This document shows, in pieces, positions 7,101 through 11,911 of a stretch of DNA of 15,156 nt. The position numbers were made by a program, and so were the translations under genes. Within the stretch, counting starts at the first letter, position 1, and every line of letters begins with the position of its first letter. Source of the DNA: Acetobacteraceae bacterium (GTDB taxonomy: Bacteria; Pseudomonadota; Alphaproteobacteria; Acetobacterales; Acetobacteraceae); assembly GCA_003164305.1 (NCBI GenBank), contig PLSZ01000242.1, forward strand, positions 1 to 15,156. The letters are read 5' to 3'. The notes beneath the pieces are model-generated. The model saw only the letters and a program-made list of their open reading frames with translations. It was not told the DNA's origin and ran no database searches.

Positions 7101-9753
7101 TTGTGAAACCCGTCAGGCTTATCGAGGCAACGGCCACGCCACCGGCTCCGTCCGAAGCGCCGCTGCCTATGCCGCCCGCGCCGCCGCTGGCCTGAGAGGT
7201 TCCATAGATGGAGGTCGAACGAGTAGCGTTCTGATTGTCGTTGAACGTTAAATTGGAATTGCCGTTGCCGCCGGACCCGCCGAGGGCGCCGTCCCCACCG
7301 GCGCCGCCGGTCGCGGTTTGTCTCAATGTCAGCCGGCCGCCGATGCTCGAGCCATTGACCGCGCTGGTCAGAGTGCTGTTCGCGCCGTCACCTCCCGCCG
7401 CGCCGGTTTGCCCGAGGCCTCCAGCGCCACCGACCTGGGTCGCGGTGGCGTAGGCCCCGGCGCCCACCGCCAAGGAGTTCGCCTTTGTGTAGGTGCCGCT
7501 GACCTGGCCGCCCGCGCCGCCACTATGCCCGGCTCCCTGTCCAGCCCCGCCCGCGCCGCCCCTCGCGCTCGCCGTGGCGTGCGCCTGGCCGCCGATCGAC
7601 TGGGCGTTGGTGTAGGTGACCGCGCCGCCCGTGCCTCCGGACGCATTGCCGAGGCTGCTGGTCGTATTGGCCCCCCCAGCGCCGCCGGTCGATGTCACGG
7701 AGGACGCGACGGCATCGGTGGCCAATGTCGTGGTGCTGGTCGCCGCCGATTTCGCATAGGCCGTGCCACCCTTGCCGCCGGTGCCAGTGCCGTTTGTCGC
7801 ACCGCCCGTGCCGCCTACCGCCAAGGCGCCGTAGTAGAAGGTACCGATCGAATGGGCGCCCGATTCGTTGAATACGGCCGTCGCGGCGCCGCCGGTCGCG
7901 CCACTTGTGGTATAAGCGCCGCCGCCGCCCGCCCCGCCATGGGCGCTACTCTCGCCGGACAATCCGTTCGCGAGGAGATTATCAACGATCAGAGTGGAAA
8001 CAGCGCCGCCGGGGGCGCCACCCGAAACCCCATTGGCGCCGGAACCGCCAGCACCACCGTACGCGAATTGCCGAGAGTCGGCCACGCCCCCCGTCGCGAT
8101 CGCCTTCACCGCGTAGGTGTGCGTGGCCGGGTTCGTGTCGAGCAGGCTGTCAGCGCCGGCGCCGCCACTGGCGCCGGGCCGACTGACGGCATCGGCGGCG
8201 GGCGCGCCGGCGCTGAGAGCGCCATCGCCACCGCTGCCGCCCCTCTGAGTGACCGAAGCGAGCGCGGAAAATCCGCTCGCTTCGGCATAACCGCCGCTGA
8301 CCGCGCCACCCGCGCCGCCGGATTTACCGGCGCCAGACGCCGCGCCGCCGCGACCGCCACTGAGGGTCGTGTAGGCCTGTGCCATATTGGTGGACGCTGC
8401 GGGTAGGAGCGCTGTCGCCGAGGCGAGGTTCACCGCCCCACCCGTTCCACCGTTGCCTGTGCCACCGTAAGCAACGCCCGCGTCCAAAGCGCTGAACGGT
8501 GCGTTACCGCCGTAGCCGCCCACCGCGGTGGCCCGCGCGAGCACGGGGGAAGATGATCCGCGCGCGCCGCTTACGGCCGAGGCCACCACGCTGGCCAAGC
8601 CGCCGTTACCCCCATTACCGGTTGAAAAGGTAAAGACATCCCTGTGGCCGTCTCCGGAAGAGCCACCTCCCCCGCCGGTGGCGGTGGACACGGCATTGAC
8701 CGCGAAGGATCCGGTCAGCGTTAACAGCGAGGCGGCCGTTCCGCCGTCCTTCCCATTGGTACCGTAGCCGGCACCGCCGCCGTTTCCACCTTGTGCCGCA
8801 CTACTGCCGAGGAGGACTGTCGCGGGCGTGGCGCTCGAATCGGTGAATACCAGAGTGGAGGCGCCATTCCCCGCGGCCCCTGCCTGGCCGCCATAGCCAC
8901 TACCACCGGTGCCGGCGATCGCCGTCTGGCTCAAATAAAGCGATCCGTTCGTCGCGACTCCACTAACCCCGTTGATCAGTGTACTGGATGCGCCGGCGCC
9001 GCCGCTGGGGCCGCTGTTGCCGTAGGCGCCGCGGTTGGCGGCGTCGAGCTGGAGATTTAAACCGGAGCCGCCATTCCCACCATTCAGCTTCGCGGTGGCA
9101 TGTGCCGATGTGCCCTTGGCGTAGACGACGCCCGGGACAACGGCGCCGGCACCACCGAGCGTGCCGATATACGCGCCACCTCCCGCCCCTCCGGTAAAGC
9201 CGAAGTCGTAGTGCGAGCCGCCAGATCCACCCGACGCGGTGGCGGTGGCGAAAGCCGGGCCGGTGGAATCGATCGCTGTCGCCGTCGCCGCGGCCGTGGC
9301 GCCCGCCGCCGGGCTCGCACCCGGGCCGTTACCGGTCTTGCCGATTCCGCCAACACCCGCGCCACCACCCGCTCCCCCCGTGGCTGTCGCGTAACTCTTG
9401 ACGTAAGTCGCGGCGACCGGACCTGGATTTGTACCGGCCGATGCATAGCCGGAAGCACCGCCCGCGCCCGCCGGGCCACCCACGCCTGTTGAACTGCTGG
9501 CGCCGCTCGCACCCGCGCCGCCCGCGCCCCCTGTCGCATAGGTCGCGAAGCGCCGATCCACTCCGTCGCCATTATTGTATCCGACCGCCGAACCGCCCGG
9601 TCCGCCCGACACTCCATAAGCATTGCCCGCGTTGCTGCCAGGGGCACCGTTGACCACCAGCGATGGCGCCCCGATGTTGGTGGTGGCATTGATGCCATTG
9701 GCGATCACCGCGCCCATCACCACGGGCGCGCGAGTAGTAACGAGCTTGCTCAC
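1174..9753 (-). CDS. Giant Gly-rich, beta-repeat exoprotein with C-terminal Hint domain
   Basis: Uninterrupted 2859-residue protein. I chose GTG at 9753..9751 because AGGGAG (9766..9761) sits 7 nt upstream; a TTG at 9774 is in frame but lies ahead of that site, and an ATG at 9717 is the other option. Approximate modules: 1-1000, low-complexity GGAGG/ATAT-rich repeats; 1000-1200, an unrecognised beta module; 1200-1548, three cadherin-like repeats ending in a 'NAALATLS' strand; 1548-1985, repeats of the 'GGFVVTYSS...SGQKFDASGDAIGG' type split by a Ser-rich duplication; 1995-2640, autotransporter-like start (AAWTGASGTD...NW) and T5SS/PEP-CTERM-type repeats; 2646 to about 2780, Hint_2 domain (CFAAGTRIRT, SPDHAVFV, HVELPRHAIILADD, VESYLD); then a basic tail of about 80 residues. 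Hint domains can cleave the chain at their first Cys, which suggests self-processing here. There is no Sec signal, no C-terminal beta-barrel and no RTX nonapeptide run that I can see. It is probably a secreted or surface-bound adhesin-like protein; export by a type I system is inferred, and no transporter is in view. Confidence 0.85.
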   Translation of the reverse strand: MSKLVTTRAPVVMGAVIANGINATTNIGAPSLVVNGAPGSNAGNAYGVSGGPGGSAVGYNNGDGVDRRFATYATGGAGGAGASGASSSTGVGGPAGAGGASGYASAGTNPGPVAATYVKSYATATGGAGGGAGVGGIGKTGNGPGASPAAGATAAATATAIDSTGPAFATATASGGSGGSHYDFGFTGGAGGGAYIGTLGGAGAVVPGVVYAKGTSAHATAKLNGGNGGSGLNLQLDAANRGAYGNSGPSGGAGASSTLINGVSGVATNGSLYLSQTAIAGTGGSGYGGQAGAAGNGASTLVFTDSSATPATVLLGSSAAQGGNGGGAGYGTNGKDGGTAASLLTLTGSFAVNAVSTATGGGGGSSGDGHRDVFTFSTGNGGNGGLASVVASAVSGARGSSSPVLARATAVGGYGGNAPFSALDAGVAYGGTGNGGTGGAVNLASATALLPAASTNMAQAYTTLSGGRGGAASGAGKSGGAGGAVSGGYAEASGFSALASVTQRGGSGGDGALSAGAPAADAVSRPGASGGAGADSLLDTNPATHTYAVKAIATGGVADSRQFAYGGAGGSGANGVSGGAPGGAVSTLIVDNLLANGLSGESSAHGGAGGGGAYTTSGATGGAATAVFNESGAHSIGTFYYGALAVGGTGGATNGTGTGGKGGTAYAKSAATSTTTLATDAVASSVTSTGGAGGANTTSSLGNASGGTGGAVTYTNAQSIGGQAHATASARGGAGGAGQGAGHSGGAGGQVSGTYTKANSLAVGAGAYATATQVGGAGGLGQTGAAGGDGANSTLTSAVNGSSIGGRLTLRQTATGGAGGDGALGGSGGNGNSNLTFNDNQNATRSTSIYGTSQASGGAGGIGSGASDGAGGVAVASISLTGFTMVNSTASATGGASLNGATPGAGGGAIATAIGSATSAGVNGTASVVASANGGSGATQGTADSEATAITAAGQMAQATSTAAGLTDIVASAATTSGPGATGLTASTSDTGGGTMIAISNADIGGAVGSFQGAGAGQSSYAFETGLPTSSYVYVNGVLTPGYAFVPALLTANPAINAKLGGATATVLGYGIQGSYSKTSASGVQTLGSTTTYTVNTTGLTGYLIAGLVGEDTGVALGTGFTSLTFTATVNGTVVGGPHVFTTAAAAQTFFTNDALNLGGFKAGANLVVALNLTLVTSVTGEGFGASILLGTSGGSGPPIVNAPATALIGQSHALGIPGISVSETGAVAGEAFAVTVSDLNGLLTASPANGAYITGSGTPYLYVSGSLAQVNAALATLSDSDSVTPTDTISIGVNDTLGGTGQGSIAVSVNGQPAIAATATSITADRNIAATLTGLTLVETGTTTGETFTATLSDQFAQLAATQITGGAAVTGEGSNNLTIAGTFAQVNAALATVSEVSATIGADQISLGVTDSLGATSTPASISMIVVGSPTIAAPGRATVAQGASTPISGVSLSETGDTSDTFSVTVQDKNGLLSITSPGGAVATGHSLTINGSLSAVNTRLATLSVTDNTIGLDTIVLAATNNRGVSAPIDASIGLSVNAALSSVVIGTGANPVVASLGQNGGSITIYQATSNGIPSGGIFGQIFNAGVPVGNPFPIDPTGTQPTVIVSPSGGQFMVAWVNGDSSAIQGQVFDPTYGTDGALLSVAAAQSTPLALATAASGTTVYNPNLAVGALTPYSLAYQITSGASGATTAAFQPLDSDGTQPSGISSLIVTASDLAAVGLGNYQITDVRLPRLIDRGAFALGAAIPEFISAVVSAPSGGGSSTNSSALSLFIGSLIGGAVSSVSTTSAVSQSVVSMAQTSLIGGGSAGALSTTDALPQSAVSVTQTQTAVESNGLIVLVAAPAAGLTYGPSEIAGLANGDLVAMWEQIVTGDLTWSLAGQIVTPTGQLSGARFVLPTALPASGAPVRPTIDGLADGGFVVTYSSATSSLSGQKFDASGDAIGGAFLVSSASQGDPATTVLSDGTLLSVTGGTGGSVSAQLLSVAGGNAAWTGASGTDLGTAGNWQPAAIPDTTETLIFGATSGGLLTGTVGGLNAVFSGIGAWFLQGSTLTLAGEAIPPASSLALSDFGDLTVSGGSIVAAGSLDIETGIGVSMAVLGGAQVGVFGITLGMGGGQTGSLAVSGTGTTILNSGASGLVQIGGGGSGAITVNGGAKIANAAGAILGVSAGGNGSVMVSGVGTQFDTIGEVDVGMAGAGDLQVENGATLQSGGNVSAPSQGFDVADAQGGSGDVTISGSSSVLTNLGRFVIGDAGVGSLAIEAGATVVTNPGAVPGLAGAVIGNTTAASDSFADVSGSGSNWQVSGLLDIGVAGSGALNISGGGVVSATSLDTGNGAAAVGNITLSGSGTKLIVTGAATVADDGTGVLSVLNGASFSAQSLTIGSQGDSSGALVISGANTTLTVSGQLNIGTALGTGDLTVGPGAVVDASVVNLQGGVVLEGGLLDPTVFIENGGSTTGGFGTVSSQFILLEGTILSNGSKSGKQTEVVQGTVVGGGTATIGGTASVNSPGILQMASHDTIEVTGAVLNAASTTFTDNLTPTGTYTVNNSVIDVVFQDGTGVLKLDDIAGFGGTIATWSAGDQIIVTGGTLSNIGVSNGNTLTVADSGSGAGAGGTDTIIFGSPVQAGAFNIVNGTALQAVACFAAGTRIRTQQGDIRIEDLSVGDRVVTVDGEIEPIVWIGKRAVNCRAHPRPETVWPVRVRTGAFAENVPVRDLYLSPDHAVFVNDMLVPAKLLIDGIQITQVKRDQVAYYHVELPRHAIILADDLPVESYLDLGDRANFDQGHETIRLFPDLAARLAPTTAMLWETRGVAPLVMRGEKLAAARRAVMMAAQAGRGVRSVSATATRNSPKAPAG
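1380..1818 (-). other. Hint (hedgehog/intein-like, Hint_2) autoprocessing domain of the giant protein
   Basis: This segment encodes residues 2646 to about 2790 of the giant protein. The Cys codon at 1818..1816 opens the domain in the context AVACFAAGTRI, the usual N-terminal block with the nucleophilic Cys. Further Hint_2 hallmarks follow in order: a GDRVVTVDGE turn, PIVWIGKRAV, PVRVRTGAF, RDLYLSPDHAVFV with the conserved His, LVPAKLLIDG, and YYHVELPRHAIILAD followed by ESYLDLGDR. No C-terminal His-Asn pair or extein is present, so hedgehog-like N-S shift and cleavage, rather than protein splicing, is the expected chemistry. That chemistry is known for the superfamily and is not shown for this protein. 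Confidence 0.85.
2440..3560 (-). repeat. T5SS/PEP-CTERM-associated type beta repeats within the giant protein
   Basis: Roughly eight to nine degenerate units run across residues 2065-2440. The recurring pattern is a strand like GSLAVSGTGTT, a spacer, then an 'hxIGxxGxG' turn and a strand like GAITVNGGAKI or GALNISGGGVVS. Other visible cores are GDLQVENGATL, GDVTISGSSSVL, GSLAIEAGATV, GVLSVLNGASF, GALVISGANTT and GDLTVGPGAVV. Repeats like these form the beta-helical passenger of autotransporters and occur in PEP-CTERM proteins. Neither a translocator barrel nor a PEP-CTERM tail is present here. Confidence 0.7.
4259..4417 (-). repeat. Tandem 27-codon duplication in a Ser/Thr-rich linker
   Basis: Two adjacent copies, 4259-4339 (81 nt) and 4340-4417 (78 nt), are clearly related at DNA level: on the plus strand both begin GTTTGCG(T/C)CA and both end CCTCCGATGAGGCTG. 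They encode the units SLIGGAVSSVSTTSAVSQ...and SLIGGGSAGALSTTDALPQ..., each ending in S-V-(S/T)-(M/Q/V)-(A/T)-QT. The spacing differs by one codon. The linker interrupts the repeat block of residues 1548-1985. Confidence 0.75.
5110..6150 (-). repeat. Three cadherin-like repeats (about 110 residues each) in the giant protein
   Basis: Residues about 1200-1548 hold three related units. Each has a (S/V)ETG strand, a 'TVSDLNGLL', 'TLSDQFAQL' or 'TVQDKNGLL' strand, a glycine turn with (Y/N)L(Y/T)(V/I)(S/A/N)G(S/T)(L/F), then (A/Q)VN(A/T)(A/R)LAT(L/V)S and a DTI(S/V)(I/L) strand. This is the pattern of bacterial cadherin-like or Ig-like extracellular domains, often stabilised by calcium. DNA identity between copies is moderate, so the triplication is not recent. 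Confidence 0.65.
7070..9000 (-). repeat. Long-range super-repeats inside the Gly/Ala-rich N-terminal region
   Basis: Beneath the GGAGG background, larger blocks recur. A block beginning GASSTLINGVSG and continuing through LYLSQTA, STLVFTD and LTLTGSFAVN (about 8996-8690) matches one beginning GANSTLTSAVNG and continuing through LTLRQTA, SNLTFND and ISLTGFTMVN (about 7390-7075). A second pair, GGAVNLASA...KSGGAGGAVSGGYAEAS (about 8450-8210) and GGAVTYTNA...HSGGAGGQVSGTYTKAN (about 7630-7400), lies between and beside them. The N-terminal region therefore grew by copying units of 100-250 residues, and not only by slippage of short glycine motifs. Confidence 0.6.
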
Positions 9754-10144
9754 GGTAATTCTCCCTGAAAACAATTATTCGAATGCGCGGACGGAATATC
9801 AGAACGAATTCGCAATGTCCGCCTTACCTGCAAGCAAGGCCCGAAATTCCGAAATGGGCACGACACGATTTCGCGGAGTGCGAGGTCGCGCCGAGCGTAA
9901 GACGCCGCTCAACCGGGCACGCTTAAAATTCGATCAAACCGTCTTGGGCCCGGCAGATTGCGTTGTCAATCGTCTAAAAAAATTTATTTTCTGGATCAAA
10001 TTCCGGAAAGCGCGCGAAACGTGCGCTGAACAAAATTAGTTTGGTTCAGGACTTTATCCAGCGACGGATCTATTGCCTGCCCGGGCGGCGCATGTGATAC
10101 TCAGCCTGAATTTCGATCATCAGAGAGATACTTTGGACAACGGC
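9754..10144. promoter_or_regulatory. Divergent intergenic region with AT-rich promoter-like patch
   Basis: This is the control region between the giant gene (minus) and the sulfotransferase (plus). On the minus strand a consensus -35 hexamer TTGACA lies at 9969..9964, preceded by an AT-rich UP-like tract (9971-9993, containing a run of seven A on the plus strand). I see no good -10 at 17 nt spacing (best is CAAGAC), so the promoter is tentative. If it is real, the giant gene has a leader of roughly 180 nt. On the plus strand the overlapping TTGTCA (9963-9968) is a weaker candidate for the sulfotransferase. The ribosome binding site of the giant gene, AGGGAG, is at 9761-9766. No small gene is convincing here. 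Confidence 0.35.
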
Positions 10145-10960
10145 ATGCACTTCATTTCGGGTCTGCCACGATCCGGCAGCACCTTGCTCGCCGGCATCCT
10201 GCGGCAGAATCCTCGTTTTCACGCCGGCATGACAAGTCCGGTCGGCTCGATGTACATGGCGCTTGAGACCGCGATGAGCCGGCGAAACGAGACCGCCGTT
10301 TTCATTGATGATACGCAACGCCGCGCCGTGCTGAAAGGGTTGTTTTCCAACTATTACGGCGCGACGCATGCCGCGAAAGTCGTTTTTGATACTAACCGAG
10401 CGTGGTGCACCAAATTGCCCGCGCTCTCGCAACTGTTTCCCGAGGCGCGCGTCATCTGCTGCGTGCGGAATATTGCCTGGATCATGGACTCGATCGAGCG
10501 TCTGGTGCGCCGCAACGCGTTCGAACTGTCAGGCATGTTCGGGTTTGAGCCAGGCTTCACCGTTTATTCGCGAATCAATCGCCTGGCCAGCGGCGACGGC
10601 CTGGTGGGCTATGCCCTCGATGCGCTACGGGAAGGATTCTTCGGCGAAGAAGCCTCCCGCATGATCCTCGTGGAATACCAGGCGTTGGCGCGCGCGCCGC
10701 GGGACACGATGCGGCATCTCTATACAATGCTGGATGAACCTTATTTCGAGCATGATTTTGAGAATGTGGAGTATCAGGCGGATGATTTCGATGTCGCGCT
10801 CGGTGCGCGCGGACTGCACACCGTCCGCCGCCGGGTGGAGTGGATTGACCGGCGAAGCGTGCTGCCTCCCGGATTGTTCGAGCGGTTTTCGGCCGACATG
10901 TTCTGGCGGACGGCGGAGGCGAATATCCACCAGGTGCCGATCATCCAGTTCCTTGGCTAA
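10145..10960 (+). CDS. PAPS-dependent sulfotransferase family protein
   Basis: A 271-residue cytosolic-type sulfotransferase, of a length usual for the Sulfotransfer_3 group. The phosphosulfate-binding loop is at the very N-terminus (MHFISGLPRSGSTLLA; P-R-S-G-S-T at residues 8-13), which supports the ATG at 10145. The frame extends 24 codons further up through a TTG at 10133 with AGAGAG ahead of it, so a slightly longer form is possible. The second cofactor motif is at about residues 102-118, with V-R-N (CVRNIAWIMDSIERL) and the downstream Ser of the 3'-phosphate site. The enzyme would transfer sulfuryl from PAPS to a hydroxyl or amine acceptor, which the sequence does not identify; carbohydrate, lipid and protein-tyrosine acceptors are all known for this fold. 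The gene stands alone and diverges from the giant exoprotein gene. It ends at TAA 10958-10960 with no clear terminator. Confidence 0.85.
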   Translation: MHFISGLPRSGSTLLAGILRQNPRFHAGMTSPVGSMYMALETAMSRRNETAVFIDDTQRRAVLKGLFSNYYGATHAAKVVFDTNRAWCTKLPALSQLFPEARVICCVRNIAWIMDSIERLVRRNAFELSGMFGFEPGFTVYSRINRLASGDGLVGYALDALREGFFGEEASRMILVEYQALARAPRDTMRHLYTMLDEPYFEHDFENVEYQADDFDVALGARGLHTVRRRVEWIDRRSVLPPGLFERFSADMFWRTAEANIHQVPIIQFLG

Positions 10961-10971
10961 ATGCCGGGAGC

Positions 10972-11133
10972 GTGCTCAGGGTCAGGCGAGCTATAGCGGC
11001 GCGCAATGATGAACGACATGAACTTGTGCCGAGCAATCAGGAACTTGAAACGTTCGCGTTCGTCGCCTCGCACGGCTTGTCGGAGCCGCTGCGCCAGATT
11101 GAGACGTTCAGTTCGCTGCTCAAGCTCACGTGA
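10972..11133 (+). pseudogene. Histidine kinase fragment: coiled-coil plus HisKA H-box
   Basis: A frame open from within the sulfotransferase gene to TGA at 11131 translates to a charged helix followed by NQELETFAFVASHGLSEPLR and QIETFSSLLK. This is the classic H-box region of phytochrome- and PAS-type kinases (family form: ELExFAYVASHDLQEPLR), with the phospho-acceptor His in ASHG. The family's Asp after the His is Gly here. The frame stops right after the first HisKA helix, and neither a sensor domain nor an ATPase domain is present. It is therefore a relic of a kinase gene. It is not a copy of the intact kinase at the right end, whose H-box reads VVGISHELRSPLNAI. The GTG at 10972 is an arbitrary left boundary. 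Confidence 0.6.
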
Positions 11134-11201
11134 CCGGCGGCCATGAACGCCTGACGCCCCGCCGCTCCTTCGAGGCGTGGACGGAACAGGTGCGCGGTCG
11201 G
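11130..11201 (+). pseudogene. Bacteriophytochrome PHY-domain end-like fragment
   Basis: In the +1 frame relative to the kinase relic, the sequence reads GGHERLTPRRSFEAWTEQ and then VRGR. Bacteriophytochromes end their PHY domain with a segment of the form LTPRxSFxxWxExVRGRSxPW just ahead of the kinase module, so this matches well over about 20 residues. The match ends abruptly at 11201, where the IS-like TGGCCGAC repeats begin. In an intact phytochrome this piece lies before the HisKA; here it lies after a HisKA fragment, so the locus is rearranged. The match is from memory of the family and is short. Confidence 0.4.
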
Positions 11202-11275
11202 TGGCCGACATCACGTCGGAATCACCGGCCGACATCACGTCGGAATGCCTGGCCGACTTGGCCCGGAATACGCAG
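11202..11275. mobile_element. IS21-like terminal repeat cluster (remnant end)
   Basis: Two exact copies of GGCCGACATCACGTCGGAAT (11203-11222 and 11227-11246) sit at a 24-nt period. A third, diverged copy at 11251 keeps GGCCGAC and CGGAAT and ends in CGGAATACGCA. Each of the first two copies contains the hairpin CCGAC-ATCAC-GTCGG. The array begins with TG exactly where the phytochrome-like reading frame breaks. Multiple spaced terminal repeats beginning with TG are typical of IS21-family ends. No transposase or helper ATPase gene is present, and the opposite end was not found. The assignment to IS21 rests on motif resemblance only. Confidence 0.4.
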
Positions 11276-11631
11276 GCATGTCCGCCTAGGAGAAATGCAC
11301 CGCGCCACCTGAACGACCGTAATGGGTGCGGAGCGGACTATTCCCCAGCCTGCCTTCATGTTTGGCTCGCCACTCAAGCCGGTCGGCCGGTCCGGTATCC
11401 TGACCCAGCGGTAGCCGAGGACGGAGCCTGAGAATCAGCCCCGGCAACAGCCAAAGCCTCTGTGCCGAGGAATTAGCGCGTTTTTTTTGCGGGCCGCGGC
11501 GCGCTCGATGGCCGCGCCGTGCCGCGTCCGCCCCACGGGGAGAAAGGCGGTTTTCGAGTGCGTTTCGGGGGAAGTGCGTGGGACGGCCCCGCGGCCGAAA
11601 ACCTGTGAACGCCGGAACCCCATGGCTCCCA
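11276..11631. other. Non-coding spacer, no gene recognised
   Basis: No reading frame here has family resemblance or a good start signal. A run of eight T (11481-11488) is flanked by the inverted bases AGCGCG and CGCGCT, but it lacks a tight GC hairpin directly before it, so I do not call a terminator. The stretch may be leftover mobile DNA between the IS-like end and the tRNA fragment. Confidence 0.4.
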
Positions 11632-11681
11632 TGGTGAGCCCGGTGGGACTCGAACCCACGGCCCCAAGATTAGAAGTCATG
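11632..11681 (-). pseudogene. tRNA-Arg(TCT) 3' half, probable attachment-site scar
   Basis: Read on the minus strand this is a perfect tRNA 3' half: anticodon loop CTTCTAA (11676..11670; anticodon TCT), anticodon 3' stem TCTTG, five-base variable loop GGGCC, T-arm GTGGG-TTCGAGT-CCCAC, acceptor strand CGGGCTC, then A73 and an encoded CCA (11634..11632). The 5' side of the anticodon stem (CATGA) pairs with one mismatch. No D-arm follows, and no GAGCCCG acceptor 5' strand is found upstream. The break falls at the anticodon stem, a position where tyrosine integrases often cross over, so this is best read as one end of an integrated element or its residue. The matching full tRNA gene would lie elsewhere. 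Confidence 0.65.
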
Positions 11682-11701
11682 CGGTCAGTAGCAAATCAAG
11701 A

Positions 11702-11723
11702 TGGTTGCGCGTCCCCGCAACCA
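11702..11723. repeat. Perfect 8-bp inverted repeat next to the tRNA scar
   Basis: TGGTTGCG (11702-11709) and CGCAACCA (11716-11723) form a perfect 8-bp stem around the six bases CGTCCC. There is no T-run on either strand, so it does not look like a simple intrinsic terminator. It lies 20 nt from the broken end of the tRNA fragment, and could be part of an integrase or excision site or a separate structural element. Confidence 0.6.
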
Positions 11724-11807
11724 AGGATATCAGCCCTGGCCATTCGTGACGTTAGCGTCCGGTCCGCCGCGCGGTCGCGTTGGCGTGACGTTTGCCTCGC
11801 TGTCCGT

Positions 11808-11873
11808 TCAGGCCGCGTCGCGCTGATCGAGCCGCTGACGGATCCCATCCGGGGCCGGTCGCTTTCCGGCCAT
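11808..11873 (-). CDS. Possible 21-residue peptide downstream of the response regulator
   Basis: Beginning 38 nt after the regulator's stop codon, a strong GAGGAGG is followed at close spacing by ATG (11873..11871) and a 22-codon frame ending in TGA (11810..11808). The peptide starts MAGKRPAPDG and is charged, with no hydrophobic segment. I do not recognise it. The good initiation signal and operon-like position are the only support. It may be the truncated start of a gene lost when the neighbouring element inserted or left. Confidence 0.2.
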   Translation of the reverse strand: MAGKRPAPDGIRQRLDQRDAA

Positions 11874-11911
11874 CGTCCTCCTCGCGAACGGCGCTCTGTC
11901 CTCTTTTCGGT

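Noticed and set aside
1672..7251. Long plus-strand frames (up to about 450 codons) opposite the giant gene
   Set aside because: They are Arg/Pro/Val-rich translations of the complement of a GC-biased repeat gene, overlap one another, lack ribosome binding sites and show no recognisable family.
6750..9753. Mycobacterial PE_PGRS gene
   Set aside because: The glycine-repeat style is similar, but there is no PE domain at the N-terminus, and the C-terminal T5SS-type and Hint modules are proteobacterial.
9814..10039. A plus-strand frame of about 75 codons in the divergent intergenic region
   Set aside because: There is no Shine-Dalgarno sequence, no family resemblance, and it runs across the promoter-like AT-rich patch.
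11203..11250. CRISPR array
   Set aside because: The units are only 24 nt apart with 4-nt gaps and two exact copies; there are no spacers of CRISPR length and no cas gene.
11177..11431. Plus-strand 84-codon frame over the 24-nt repeats
   Set aside because: Its only regularity (ADITSE repeated) comes from the DNA repeats themselves; there is no start signal and no family match.
11440..11500. Possible intrinsic terminator at the T8 run (11481-11488)
   Set aside because: The candidate stems (CCTC/GAGG or CGGCA/TGCCG) are short, have long loops or end ten bases before the T-run, so the geometry is poor.
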